Below, one piece after another: positions 11,436 through 24,390 of a stretch of DNA of 64,000 bases. The notes under the pieces were generated by a model that saw nothing but the letters and a program-made list of their open reading frames with translations, searched no databases and was not told the DNA's origin. Source of the DNA: Citrus sinensis (Eukaryota; Streptophyta; Magnoliopsida; Sapindales; Rutaceae). Numbering within the stretch: the stretch's first letter is position 1; each line of letters begins with the position of its first letter. The stretch covers positions 46,589,001 to 46,653,000 of the forward strand of contig NC_068558.1 of assembly GCF_022201045.2 (NCBI RefSeq). Reading direction: 5' to 3'. The position numbers and the translations under genes were made by a program.

Positions 11436-12401
11436 ACAGGGGCGGCCCTTCCTCTAGGCAACTTAGGTAGTTGTCTAAGGGCCCACTATATATGAAAACC
11501 CCAAATTTCTCTCCAATATTATAACTAATAAATTATTTATTTATATGTATTAATATTATTCTATAATAATCTTTACTCAAATTAATTATCAAATCCCTAC
11601 AAAATCTCTATTTAATGTTATTTCATTTCAAACTCTATAAAAGTCACACATTTGTTAACTTGTTATCCATTAATATTTTTATCAATTAAAAGAAAAAGGC
11701 ACGACACATTCAATGCTTTAATGCATAAGGGGAAAAAAAGCTTTCTTTAATTTTTGCTTAAGAAAAAAAATCAGTTATTTCCATTGATCATTGTTGTTTA
11801 AAATTTCAATCCATCAAAGCTAAAGTTTCAAATATCTAGGTTTTTTTCCTTTCTATTCTCTTCTTAATTAGTTGTGTTATTCAATCGTTATTTTTTAAAA
11901 ATATTATTGTTGTTTTCTTTTATTTATCTAGCATGATTGTTTGCTTGTTTACTCTTCTTTCACTAAAAAAGAATAAATGTCTAATAGAAAATGTGCATCA
12001 AGATACAAAAAACTTGGAAAAAAAAAAGAGAAGAATAAAAAAGTTAGTTTAATCTAAAAAATGAGCTCTTAATAAGTTTGTCAAAAGTAGTAAAAAGATG
12101 TGAATTAGAGTGAAAAATTAGTAATTGACAAAGTTTTTCAAAATTAAAATTGATAAAAACTTATTTAAGACCAACTAAGTCGCAAGAAAAGTTAAGTGAT
12201 TTAGCTATGTTGAGAAAAATATATTAGCAAAATTAGAATATAAAAATTTGATCAATAATTTTGCACTTAAGAAAGCCAAAAATTTTGATTTTAAATAAAT
12301 AACTTTTTAGTAAAACTAATACATTTACTTGACCTCAAATTTTTTAAAAGGTCTAATTAAAATAATTTGCCTAAGGCCTTAAAATTAGTTGAGCCACCAC
12401 T
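11436..12401 (+). mobile_element. Degraded non-autonomous hAT element with transposase remnants
   Basis: The left end reads CAGGGGCGGCCC and the complement of the right end reads AGTGGTGGCTC, typical hAT-like termini. The flanks carry AAATATGT (11428-11435) and AAATATGC (12402-12409), an 8-bp target duplication with one mismatch. Inside, a start at 11977 reads MSNRKCASRYKKLGKKKREE and then a stop. This resembles the N-terminus of the plant TTF-type zinc-finger hAT proteins. Near 12215-12299 a frame reads EKNILAKLEYKNLINNFA and then a stop, resembling their C-terminal end. The middle, including the catalytic core, is missing, and the remaining ends carry stops and a frame change. It is an internally deleted, old copy. 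Confidence 0.75.
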
Positions 12402-12409
12402 AAATATGC

Positions 12410-14650
12410 GTCAATAAAAGCGAAATGTACCCCGTGTTATAATTAGTTTTTAAGAAAATGAAGGTGAGAGGAAAAAAGAAAAAAGTTATAAAATTATTTT
12501 TTAATTTACAAAGTTTAGGGTACTTTTATCATTTTATTGATATTAGTGTCTCATGTTGATCAATGTCCATTGGATGTAAATAAAAAATAGTGTAAGGTTC
12601 TAAATATAATTTTGATAATATTGTAAGCAGATAAATATCTTACATATAAAAAAGAGAAAATGAGTGTGAGGTCCCGAATGAAATTTGACATTAGTCAAGT
12701 CAAAGTGGTGCAGGCTGCAGCATAATCGGATCCGTCTGTTTGTTGCTGATTATGCAAATAATTTTCATTTTAATTTTATCAGTTTTGTTGCGCATCCTAC
12801 TCCTTACAAAGACAGGTAATTATTGTTGTCACTAGTCAAAACCGCGACCTGCAGGATTCTTAATATTAAACACCACATGCAAATGGATTCGAAATCTCAT
12901 GCATACAGTTTTGTCCGTTGACCTACACTGTTACTTCTCCCTACTCATGACATGATTTGTTTTTTTTTTTAGTGAGTGAATAAATTAAAAAAAAAATTAT
13001 CTACGTCACTATGTGGTATTATTAGAAAATAATCTTTCTAATTCGATCTGAAAGGGGGCGGATAGGACAAAATGTCCCAATTTAAAATAGCGAAGAAAAT
13101 ACGAGCGAAATTGTTTCAGAAGTATTTAGTATTTACATGCGGCCATATTGGGTGTCAAAATGCAGTGATTGAATCCTGTGGTTACGTTTCTCCCCAAAAA
13201 TGCCGAGTTTATAGGAACGTGTGGTGTGATGTAATTCCACCCGGCGGTTGAGAATTCCCAGGCTGTTGCCTCATCTCATTTTAATGCAACGAAGAGCGTA
13301 ACAAACATTAACCCACGCCCACTTGCACACAACTAGTTATACTGGTTTCGTTTATTTACCATTCAAAATTTTAAAAAGAGGATTTTCAAAAAAAAAAAAA
13401 TTGCTAATAATAAAAAAAAAGGTCAAACAAGCTGGAATCATTCGGTTTCTTGCACGAATAATTACTGTTTATTAAGAGGTCCATTTGTCAACATCAGTCC
13501 TTTGAACGTCTAATAAAAATACGATGCACAATTGCTCACGATTCGTCGGCATCCCCAAATTAACTTATTTGCAAGGTTCAAACAAATAGAAAAAAAAACG
13601 AAAAAAGGGTTCACATTCGAGGCTCGGACTACCGAGTTCCGGAGTTCTCCGTGTGTGGAATTTTCTTTTTAGGTAATGAATGGTGGGTTGGAAGTCAAAA
13701 ATGATTTCCAGCGCGACAAAGAAAAGCCGTGATATTCTAAAAAGGTCATAAATTTCAAAAATTTAATTAATACGTACAAACAAAACAAATATAAAAAGGA
13801 TTAGTCTAATTAATATTATCTGATCAGAGGCAGGAAGAGTCGCCGTTTTAGGGTTACAAGTGGCATTGCATCAGCTGCCTCTGCCCAATCAGAGAGCAGA
13901 TAACTTCCCCTTTCAAGCCTTCTTTCTCGGTACATTACAAGCTTAAAAAGTAAAAACTAAAAAGCTTACGTAATTTTTTTCTTTCTTTCTTTTTTTTTAA
14001 AATTAAAACCTTCCCTTTATCGTTAACAAAACTTTGACTTTATGACTAGTTTTTGCCAACTGATTCATTTTTGCACGCAATCTTTCTTTGAAATGTGAAT
14101 ATAAAATAAACTGTTACCGTGTGACTTCAATTAGTTTACTATATGCATCCTTCGTCGCCAAGGTTCCCAACATTTGAATTGAATATTATTTAATAAGTTG
14201 GTGATCAGGAAAGGTCAGCAACTCTTTAATTTTTTTTTTTAAAAATTTATTTACAATTATAAAACCACGATAACCAGAAATTTAATTACACATATATAAT
14301 TTCGTAATGACAAAGGGAAGAAGGACTCCATGTTAGCTTAAAGAATTCTAATGTAAAATTTTTTGACTTACCGTGAAGAGAAGAGAAGAGAAAGAATGAA
14401 CTCTTGCTTTTTATATTAAGAGAGTGTATCCGGGTAATCAGTTTTGTTGTACCCAACGCTTTTTGATTAAAATCTTTTCTGTCACGTATAATCCCACCGA
14501 ATTTAAGCGTGACGTTTGCGGAATTAAAAAAGCATTTCTTGTTTATCATTTTGTTTTTCTTGTCGAGTAAGTAAGGATACGGGGGGCTAGCTATAAGCCT
14601 ATAGCTTGATTCAAATTTCAATGCACACATATTTTAAAAGAAGTTATTAT
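12410..14650. other. Gene-free intergenic stretch
   Basis: The stretch is AT-rich with scattered homopolymer runs. 13200-13330 and 13840-13930 are GC-richer. A 114-codon minus-strand frame at 14286-14630 has no recognisable family and a biased composition. I see no RNA gene or clear transposon end. Confidence 0.5.
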
Positions 14651-15085
14651 GACTTTTGCGCTATACAGAGAACAACAGCCCATCTTATGCTTATCTGACC
14701 CAGACTCACTTACCCAATAGCTAATTCAGCTTAATAATGATCCTTTTTTTTTTTTTGAAGTACAAAAACAAAATCAATTAATTTAAATCAGGTAAAAAAT
14801 GAGAATGAAATGCAAACAACCTTGTATATATACAAAAAAGCGGCTATTGCTGCTTTATGAACCTGAAAGGCAAGTATTAATCTGACTTTTTCTGTACAGA
14901 GAACAGGCCGCCTTATCTGACTCAGATTTACCAAATACACGCTAATTCAGCTTAATAATGATGCTTTTTTGTAAAACTTTTTTTATTTTTATTTTTATAT
15001 ATATACAAACAAACAACCTTGTATATATACAAACAAACAAAAAAAAAACGGCTACTGCTGCTTATGAACCTGAAAGGCAAGAATT
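14651..15085. repeat. Degenerate ~233-bp tandem duplication upstream of ABCB
   Basis: Copy A (about 14651-14883) and copy B (about 14884-15085) share several blocks in the same order. These are ACTTTT...TACAGAGAACA, GCTAATTCAGCTTAATAATGAT, ACAACCTTGTATATATACAAA, and CTGCTTTATGAACCTGAAAGGCAAG-like sequence (one base shorter in B). Copy B is somewhat shorter. The pair sits about 300 bp upstream of the probable ABCB transcription start. Confidence 0.8.
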
Positions 15086-15341
15086 CAAAATATTCTCTTT
15101 ATTTTATGAATTATTTCAATGCAAAATAACAATTTATATCAAAATCTTGCTCACTTGGAAGGAAAGAAAAAACATTTTGTCTTCTCGGAAAGAGAGACTG
15201 AAAAATTGGATTTGAGATTTGACCAAATGAAAATACGAGTGGTTGACCACCAGCTTTTAACAATTCTATTTTTTACTCCTCGTGAGTGTTTTTGCTGAGA
15301 GTCAGTGTCATAAAGCTTGCCATTCAAGTAATAGAAATGCA

Positions 15342-15347
15342 TATAAA
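15342..15347 (+). promoter_or_regulatory. Likely TATA box of the ABCB gene
   Basis: TATAAA occurs about 30 bp before the likely leader start. The leader exon would run from about 15375 to 15470. A GT-AG intron (15471-16020) then splits the 5' UTR before the coding start at 16045. The placement is inferred from sequence only. Confidence 0.45.
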
Positions 15348-16044
15348 TTAATGTCAGCGAGCAGCAGCTTTGCTTAACATCACAGAAAGAGCCATAACTT
15401 CTAACTGCCCGCAGTCAGAGATCCCTCCCTGAAACTGCTTTTTGCAACTACCCTTTTCATCTCTGTCAAGGTATATGTTTCCCAATGGCCATTTGCTTTT
15501 CCTTTTTTCTTGGATGGGTTACAGCTTTTTATTATATTCTTTAATCTTTGTCGCAATTTATTTTTTATTTTTATTTTTTCTGGTGTGTTTGGATCCCATG
15601 AAGTTCAGTTTAAGCGATTTAAAGATGCGCCGCGAGTTGATCTTTTTAATTTATTCTCGGTTGTTGTCTGGACAACGAAGAACAAAACAGAAGCAAACGT
15701 TCTCTGTCTCTTTCCGAGATCCTTTTTTTAATGGCAGCTGAAGTTTATATGATTAGCTATTTGATTTTTTGTGTCGTGTTATGTTGTTTGGTGATCTTCT
15801 CAGCTGGTTGAATGATTTTTCTGCGGAACAGAGGTGTTTGTTTCTGGAATACAGAGCAGTTTCCTTATTGATTAGTTATTATTATTATTATTATTATTAA
15901 TCTCCTTCACTTGCACAATTAAATTTTGTGAATAAGTTACTGCACTTCTTTATCAATCTTTTTGCTGCCATTAAATCTGGACCTCTTGAAATGCTCAAAA
16001 AAAATATTTACATATTGTAGGAGTGATATCTTGGGGACGGTGTA

Positions 16045-19000
16045 ATGACCTCGGAGACCATGAACGGCGAATCAAATTCAAACGAGGCCTCCGCATCAAA
16101 AAGCCAAGAAGAGGTTGGCAAAGACTCCAGCATGAGTGGGAACGAGCATGATTCAGAGAAGGGCAAACAAACTGAGAAAACTGAATCTGTTCCATTCTAC
16201 AAGCTATTCACATTTGCAGATTCTGCTGATACAGCACTGATGATCATCGGCTCAATTGGTGCTATAGGGAATGGGTTGTGTTTGCCCCTAATGACACTAC
16301 TATTCGGTGACCTGATTAATACTTTTGGCGACAATCAGAATAACAGTGAGACGGTTGATAAAGTTTCTAAGGTAATCCCCTATTGCTTCGAGTTGAGCGT
16401 TCTGGGATGATTTCAAGACTTATCGTTAGGAAGATAAGCTTTGGTTGCAAATTTGTCTTTCTTCTGATATGACAAAATTTTTTTATGTCAACATTTTTAG
16501 GTGGCTGTAAAATTTGTCTACCTGGGTATTGGGTCAGGGATTGCGTCATTTCTCCGTAAGTACTCGTCATAATACTACTCAAAAGTCATTACAAGCTTTT
16601 ATTTCCAAGAGAATTAGTTAATCTTTAGGGTCAATGATAACTGAGAAGCCTTTGTTTTTGTTTCGCAGAGGTGACTTGCTGGATGATTACAGGGGAAAGA
16701 CAGGCTACAAGAATAAGGGGTTTGTATCTAAAAACTATACTGAGACAAGATGTGGCTTTCTTCGATAATGAAACAAACACAGGTGAGGTGGTTGGCAGAA
16801 TGTCCGGCGACACTGTTCTTATACAAGATGCAATGGGTGAGAAGGTAGGATACTTTTAATTTGGCTAAGAAAATGCACCATCAGTTTCCTTAATCATGTC
16901 TTGCACAACACATCCCACAACTAACTCTTTCTAAATTTTGCCAGGTGGGGAAATTTCTACAGCTGATGGCTACATTTTTAGGAGGTTTTCTTATCGCATT
17001 TATAAAAGGGTGGCTTCTCACCCTTGTCATGCTGTCCTCCATTCCTCTGCTTGCAATGTCTGGTGGAGTCATGGCTATCATGATATCAAAGATGTCATCC
17101 CGTGGGCAAGGTGCTTATGCAAAAGCAGCATCTGTAGTCGAACAAACAATTGGCTCAATTAGAACAGTATGTTACGCGGCCGGTACAAGATAGAAATTCC
17201 AGCAAACGCTGAAATATCTTTTTCAAAACGCTTTGAATGACCATTATTTGATTTTGATCCAGGTTGCGTCATTTACTGGGGAGAAGCAAGCCATGAGTAA
17301 TTACAAGAAGTTTCTTGTTACTGCTTACAAATCTGGCGTCCAAGAAGGCCTTGCTGCGGGGATTGGTCTCGGCATGGTTATGTTGATCGTTTTCTGCAGC
17401 TATGCTTTGTCTGTTTGGTATGGTGGAAAGTTGATTTTAGAGGAAGGATATAATGGGGGACAAGTGGTCAACGTGATGGTTGCTGTGTTGACTGGTTCCA
17501 TGTAAGTTCCATTTCAAACTGTATATAATATTAAGATATAAATTCACATCCCATAATTCTGAAAAATTCCATCTCTTCATCACTACCAACCTTGTTTGCA
17601 CTTGTTTTGGTTTACTGATCACTTCTTGCAATGACAAAAATTAATGCATCAGGTCCCTTGGGGAGGCATCTCCATGCTTGAGTGCATTTGGTGCTGGTCA
17701 AGCTGCAGCATTTAAGATGTTTGAGACCATCAACAGGAAGCCAGAGATAGATGCTTATGACACAAAGGGAAAGATATTGGATGACATTCGTGGAGATATA
17801 GAGTTGCGTGATGTTTATTTCAGCTATCCTGCGAGGCCGAATGAGCAAATATTTAGTGGATTCTCTATTTCAATCTCAAGTGGCACTACTGCAGCTTTGG
17901 TTGGGCAAAGTGGAAGTGGCAAGTCAACAGTTATTAGTCTGATAGAAAGATTTTATGATCCACAAGCTGGTGAAGTTCTTATAGATGGCATCAACCTAAA
18001 AGAATTTCAACTTCAGTGGATCCGGAAGAAAATTGGGCTTGTCAGCCAAGAACCTGTGTTATTTACAGGCAGCATTAAGGATAATATTGCATATGGAAAG
18101 GATGATGCAACTACTGAAGAAATAAGAGTTGCAACTGAACTTGCAAATGCTGCCAAGTTTATTGATAAACTACCTCAGGTTGAGTTATACACTATTTAAT
18201 TTGTTGCTTTTGTGATCCATCTTTTTATAAAATATGATTGCTTATATGCTTTGATTCTCTTTGTTATAGGGGATAGACACGTTGGTTGGTGAGCATGGAA
18301 CCCAGCTCTCTGGTGGACAGAAGCAAAGAATAGCAATTGCAAGAGCAATTCTAAAAGATCCTCGGATTTTACTTTTAGATGAAGCTACTAGTGCGCTTGA
18401 TGCAGAATCAGAGAAGGTAGTGCAAGAGGCATTGGATAGAATTATGGTCAATAGAACTACAGTCATAGTTGCTCACCGTCTGAGCACTGTGAGAAATGCT
18501 GACATGATCGCTGTTATTCATCGAGGGAAGATAGTTGAAAAAGGTATGTGAAACATGTGAGGCTCATTTTAGATGATCCACATGAAGAGAAATGTTATAC
18601 ACAAATTGTCACCCAACATACAAAATTTTCATAGCGTTCAATCTTGTGGCATGTTTTAATCCCAATATACGAACCCTGAAAATTTTTATCATAATAAAAC
18701 CAACGTTGTTGTATATGCTTAACAACATATATATATCAATTGATCAGGTACACATTCTAAACTGGTGGAGGATCCTGAAGGAGCTTACTCTCAACTTATA
18801 CGCTTACAGGAAGCAAACAAAGAGTCAGAACAGACTATAGATGGTCAAAGAAAATCAGAAATTTCTATGGAGTCTTTAAGACATTCTAGCCACAGAATGT
18901 CACTGCGTCGATCCATAAGTCGTGGTTCATCAATTGGAAATAGCAGCCGCCATTCGATCTCGGTCTCATTTGGTTTACCTTCAGGACAGTTCGCTGATAC

Positions 19001-21292
19001 TGCTCTGGGAGAACCAGCAGGCCCTTCACAACCAACAGAAGAAGTCGCTCCAGAGGTCCCAACTAGGCGCCTTGCCTATCTCAATAAGCCAGAAATTCCG
19101 GTTATTCTAGCTGGGACCATTGCAGCTATGGCTAATGGCGTTATACTTCCAGTTTATGGTCTATTAATTTCCAGTGTAATCGAAACATTCTTCAAACCAC
19201 CTCATGAACTGAAAAAGGACTCCAGGTTCTGGGCACTAATATATGTGGCCCTTGGCGCTGGATCATTTTTGCTAAGTCCAGCCCAATCATATTTCTTTGC
19301 CGTGGCTGGAAACAAGTTGATCCAACGGATAAGATCTATGTGTTTTGAGAAGGTGATTCATATGGAGGTTAGTTGGTTCGATGAGCCTGAACACTCAAGT
19401 GGCGCTATTGGTGCAAGGCTTTCAGCAGATGCAGCATCAGTTCGTGCTTTAGTTGGAGATGCACTGGCTCGGATAGTTCAAAACATTTCAACAGCAGCCG
19501 CGGGCATGATCATTGCTTTTACTGCAAGTTGGGAGTTGGCCCTTATTGTCCTTGTCATGCTTCCTCTTATAGGAGTCAGTGGATACACCCAAATGAAATT
19601 CATGAAAGGATTCAGTGCAGATGCAAAGGTATATATTTTCTGAGTCTCAAATGTTATAGCATTTACTAGCTGTTAAGCATTTCCAAGCTGCTGCTCTAAA
19701 ACTTCGTAATGATTATTTGTGAAGTTTTATGGTTTGATTTGATCATTTGGTCTTGAATTGCTGCAGATGAAGTATGAGGAAGCCAGCCAAGTTGCTAATG
19801 ATGCAGTTGGAAGCATAAGAACAGTAGCTTCTTTCTGTGCCGAGGAGAAGGTAATGCAACTTTATAAGAAGAAATGTGAAGCTCCTATGAAGACAGGGAT
19901 CAGGCAAGGGATGGTCAGTGGAGGAGGATTTGGCGCTTCTTTCTTCTTGCTGTTTGCTTTCTACGCAGCTAGTTTCTATGCCGGTGCTCGACTAGTAGAA
20001 GATGGAAAAGCCACTTTCTCAGATGTTTTTAAAGTAAGCATATCATTCGTCTCTTACGTCTATCTATCCAGTTTCCCAAAGTGGCAGATCTTTATAAACA
20101 CTAAAATGTCCCACTGATACAATGTCTTATGTTTGGTTTGCAGGTTTTCTTTTCTCTGACCATGACAGCCATAGGAATTTCTCAATCCAGCTCATTTAGT
20201 TCAGATTCAAACAAAGCGAAGAGTGCTGCTGCTTCCATTTTTGCAATCATAGACCGGGAGTCAAAAATAGACCCTAGTGATGAGTCGGGGACAATTTTGG
20301 AAGATGTAAAGGGAGAAATAGAGCTTCATCATGTAAGCTTTAAATATCCATCAAGACCGGATGTCCAGGTTTTCCGAGACCTCAACTTAAAAATTCGTGC
20401 CGGCAAGGTGAGTGCTAAGCTGAATTTTCAGTTCCATTCTTTGAAGCAGTTAACTACGCACTGTTAGAATCTAAATTACATTATTCTATTTTTTGTTCTC
20501 TCTTTCAGACTGTTGCTCTGGTTGGAGAAAGTGGGAGTGGGAAATCAACAGTAGTCTCATTGTTGCAAAGATTCTATGATCCTGATGCAGGCCACATTAC
20601 ACTTGACGGAGTTGAAATTCAAAAGCTTCAACTGAAATGGTTGAGGCAGCAGATGGGTCTAGTAAGCCAAGAACCAGTTTTGTTCAACGACACAATCCGC
20701 GCCAACATCGCATATGGAAAGGGAGGGGATGCAACTGAAGCAGAAATTCAAGCTGCATCAGAGATGGCGAATGCCCACAAGTTCATCTGTAGCTTACAAC
20801 AGGTTAGAACGAGCCGGTTACTACTGTAAGCAAATCAATATAAATATTAAAATAAGTACTGTACAGAATTGCATAACTCAATTAATGTGGGTTATACATG
20901 CTTACGCTACTCTTTTTAACCTGAAATTAATGTAGGGTTATGATACCATGGTTGGAGAGCGAGGACTCCAATTGTCAGGTGGTCAAAAGCAACGGGTAGC
21001 CATTGCACGAGCTATAGTTAAAGATCCTAAGATATTACTCTTAGATGAAGCTACCAGTGCGCTTGATGCTGAATCTGAACGGGTAGTTCAAGATGCATTG
21101 GACCGGGTAATGAAGAACAGAACCACAGTTGTGGTAGCTCATCGTTTGTCCACTATCAAGAATGCAGACATGATTGCAGTGGTCAAAAATGGAGTTATAG
21201 TGGAGAAAGGAAAGCATGAGAATTTGATTAATATTCCTGATGGATTTTATGCCTCCTTAATAGCACTTCACTCTAGTGCTTCAACTTCATGA
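16045..21292 (+). CDS. ABCB21: ABC transporter B family (P-glycoprotein) member, ABCB4/11/21-like
   Basis: Twelve coding exons with GT-AG introns encode 1293 residues: 16045-16371, 16501-16555, 16669-16844, 16945-17166, 17263-17501, 17653-18178, 18270-18543, 18748-19628, 19767-20033, 20144-20407, 20509-20802 and 20936-21292. It is a full transporter, TMD1-NBD1-linker-TMD2-NBD2. NBD1 has Walker [10 protein letters not shown] (424-432), signature LSGGQ and Walker [16 protein letters not shown]2 has [14 protein letters not shown] and the same Walker B. The linker is Ser/Arg-rich ([15 protein letters not shown]), a likely phosphorylation region. Family members sit in the plasma membrane; Arabidopsis ABCB4 and ABCB21 move auxin. 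The N-terminus before PFYKLF is acidic and variable. Which of ABCB3/4/5/11/12/21 is the true orthologue is not decided here; the symbol reflects gene neighbourhood. Confidence 0.95.
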
Positions 21293-21887
21293 GACTTTTT
21301 GGGCTAAATCTTTTTTTTTCCCCTTTTTTGGTCAAATTTTAAATTTCTGCGGAAATCTAATTTCAGAATAGTAGCAGAATGTAAAATACTGTTGTTTAAA
21401 AAATATTTAAATAGGGATAAATGAACAAAGAGAGGAGAAAATTACTTATTTGATTACGAATAAATACGAATGTGTTGGTTTCAAGAAATTATGAATTTTT
21501 TTGAGGATTGTTTAAGAGGAAGCGTTGAGCAATGGTTCCGTGGAACACAATGTCACTTTTCAACAACTTCCTGAAAAAAGAGAGAACACAATTTTACTTC
21601 TCAACAATTTCCTAAAGAAAGAGGGTGAAATTTTGAGAATACCTTTCGATTAATCTCTCTCTCAAATAATAACAACTAATTTATTTAATTTTTAAGACAA
21701 ATTTGATAAATTTGTATTTTTTTTCTTTTCGTTAATATCTCTAAGAATATCATTGCAAGGGTATTATCGTAAAAATAAAAAAAGTAAGTGTAGAATTGTA
21801 ATATAATTACCAACAAAGGTGTCATTAGATATTTTTTTTAAATATAGGGATTTAACTCAAAATATAAGAACTAAACAATTATTTATC
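21293..21887. other. 3' flank of ABCB
   Basis: This is the probable 3' UTR followed by AT-rich spacer. A short direct duplication of about 45 bp near 21545-21620 (AACACAAT...CTCAACAA...CTAAAGAAAGAG-like) is visible. There is no gene. Confidence 0.5.
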
Positions 21888-22055
21888 TTGGGTGAGATTT
21901 TAGAATGTTTTTGTTATACTATATTTACTTAATGTATGTATAATATGTGTATACAAAATTAAATATAACTATTAATTACATAATTTTTTTTAAAATAAAT
22001 ATATACATATCATGTTGATTAAGTAGTATAGAATAAAAGTATTCTAGAATCCGGG
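21888..22055. mobile_element. Small MITE-like inverted-repeat element (family A)
   Basis: The left side (GATTTTAGAATG...TATACTATATTTACTTAAT) matches the complement of the right side (GATTCTAGAATA...TATACTACTTAAT). The AT-rich centre (ATTAAATATAA...AATTACATAA) also occurs at 32485-32520, so two copies of the family are in this window. The target duplication is unclear. Confidence 0.5.
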
Positions 22056-22927
22056 GTTTCTCGAGAACGAACGTCACTAATGACGACTCGAAAGGCAAGT
22101 TTCACTTGGATCGAGCTTTTCAAAGAAACGGTCAAAGATTGGTTTGAAGATAATCTTCGATTGGGAAGCCATAAACTTCATTTTGTTAGACAAATTGGCA
22201 CCGATATGCGACCAAACACGTTTAATGGCCAGCTATCTGAATCCGTTGCCTTCGCAGGCATGTAATTTAAGTCCAGGTCCAACTCTCTGCCAATAACAGA
22301 AGAAATTTCGTTAAATTAAATAATATTCCTTCCGCTCCCACTACTTTTACTTACTCTCAGTTACAAAGTCAAAGCCCATCTTTCGACGGCAAGTCGGCAA
22401 CACTTATCCTATCTTTCTGCGGATAGAATCGTAGAAAATCTACTCCATATTGCTGTCGCTATAGAGACTTCTTAGCCAAAAATAATAATATTTTAAGACG
22501 AGTTCTACATCTTTCCTGGTTGATGAGGAGTGGCTTTCAGAAACAGAGCAAAGCAATCAATTGGAAATTGTTTCTCAACTCTCCAGGCCACTCTGTTTTG
22601 CGCTTTGATGGTTTACAAATTCGGAAGGCAAAAAACCCGAGATAGATTATCAATCGATGATTTACGTTTCTTCAGTTTCAGGTTATCAGCATTTTCTGCT
22701 TACCACTTTCAATATGTAAAGAAGAGTGGGAAACCGCCGTAACAGAAGTGCCCCTAAATATCTTTTCCCTGACATAAATTCCCAATGGCTAAGAAAAGTA
22801 TTGACAAATTAACTACCAATAGAATTTGCCTAAATCCTAATAGCAAATTAAATATGGACAATATGCCACATAGCTAGCGACTTTTGTCAGCCTGAGTAGT
22901 ATCACATGTTGATTGTTGACGGTGTCA
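22056..22927. other. Intergenic, no supported gene
   Basis: ATG frames of 61 codons (22080-22265) and 70 codons (22530-22742) are present but resemble no family I know. GC content is higher than in the flanking AT-rich blocks, so this may be decayed coding or promoter sequence. Confidence 0.4.
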
Positions 22928-23868
22928 GTGGGGACTGTTTGGTTTGGTCCGGTTTAGGGGTAGAATTGAACCAAATCTAAACCAATTAATTCATGATTTT
23001 GTGAACTAAATATTGGAACCGAACTAAATTAAACCAAATTAATTCGGTTCAATTCTATGGTCCGGTTTGCTTTGATTTGCTTCGAATAATTTTATCTTCT
23101 ATATTTTACAAAAAAAAAAAGATATAATAGTAATATACTATTACTATAAGAATAATCTTGAGTTCTTAAATCCACAAACAATAAAAAAAAATAATAAAAT
23201 TCAACAATAACCTAAAAATCCATTATAAATTACAAAAAAAAACTTTACTTCAAAATTTCATTGCTACTGAACACTTTCTCAATCACCACTTCTTGATCTT
23301 TCAAATTTCATATCCAAAGTAGCTTCATTATCTCTCAAAACCATTAGCCAAGCACCAACAATTAAACAAAATAAAGTAGAGCGTATAATATCACATTGAT
23401 AATCACATATATTAATTAACAAATAAAAGTATCAATTTCATTATCTAAATATTATTCATTTTGAACCACATAAATGAAAGTTAAACAAAAAAAATTGTAC
23501 AATCTGCTTAAATATAAACTTAAATATAAATTTTACAAAATATACCTTTTCAAAGTTTATCCATAAACTCATTTTCCTAAAGTAATTTATTAAGATTTGT
23601 AAAAGAGAAAACCACAGTTAATTTTATGTTAATATCAATATTTCAACCATATTAGGACTTAGACCTTTAATATAGATCTAGTTTAGGCTAGGGCTAATTT
23701 TAAAATTTTTATTTTCATAAATTCTATTTTTAATTTTTTTGGTGAACTATTTAGTTCGGTGGCTCCGTTTGGTTTTAAACCAAACCAAGACCAATTAGTT
23801 AAGAAATTTCGAAACAATTTAATTTTTGCTGCCCGAACAGAACCAAACCAAATGTCCACGCCCAGTTG
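22928..23868. mobile_element. ~0.94-kb inverted-repeat element with GGTTTGGTT-type ends
   Basis: The left end reads GTGGGGACTGTTTGGTTTGG and the complement of the right end reads GGGCGTGGACATTTGGTTTG, followed by GTT(C/T)GG-rich sequence on both sides. The interior is AT-rich and non-coding, with a nested palindrome around 22960-23080. This resembles a common class of plant non-autonomous DNA elements with GGTTCGG-type termini. Exact ends and target duplication could not be fixed. Confidence 0.5.
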
Positions 23869-24390
23869 AAAGTGGATTACCAAATCAATGTCTCTAACTT
23901 TATCTAATGCAATAGTCCCTTAGGTAGTATAAGAGACTTGAACTGTTTTAAAGGATCATTGAATAAGCCAGACTGTGCAAGCTACAGCACCTCGACCTAT
24001 GCATTATCAGATTGCCATTGAGCCAGCAGTAAATGCAATCATGTGAGTTTGATTCTGGCACCCCACGCACCAGCACTACGTGCAATAAGTTTCTTCGGTC
24101 TTTACCCTTCTACATTGTTAGGATCGGAAGGAAAATTACGCAGCAAGAGAAAACCCAATTCCGTTAATCATACGATATGGATGTTTGTTGATGATCCCTA
24201 AACCCATATCCTGAGTTCGTACCCCAAAACCTGTAAATAATGCCTTCCATTCTCAGTTCATAATTCACATTAGGTGAGCTGCCCTCAATTTCTCCTAAGT
24301 GTAAGCATGTAATGTGAACCCACGACTATATGCAATTTGAGAAGCCAAATCCAAAAGTCGCATCTGTTCTCATGTTAGAAACAAAAATTA
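23869..24390. other. Downstream flank of the NIP30-like gene
   Basis: The segment probably includes the 3' UTR of the minus-strand gene that ends at 24391. No other feature was recognised. Confidence 0.45.

Noticed and set aside
14286-14630. 114-codon minus-strand frame
   Set aside because: Biased Lys/Phe/Ser composition and no recognisable domain; not supported as a gene.
22080-22742. Two short ATG frames (61 and 70 codons)
   Set aside because: Considered as a small gene or fragment, but they are in different frames, cannot be joined by good splice sites and match no family I know.
24040-24070. Possible tRNA-like GAGTTTGATTCTGG
   Set aside because: Lacks the paired acceptor and anticodon arms; treated as chance.
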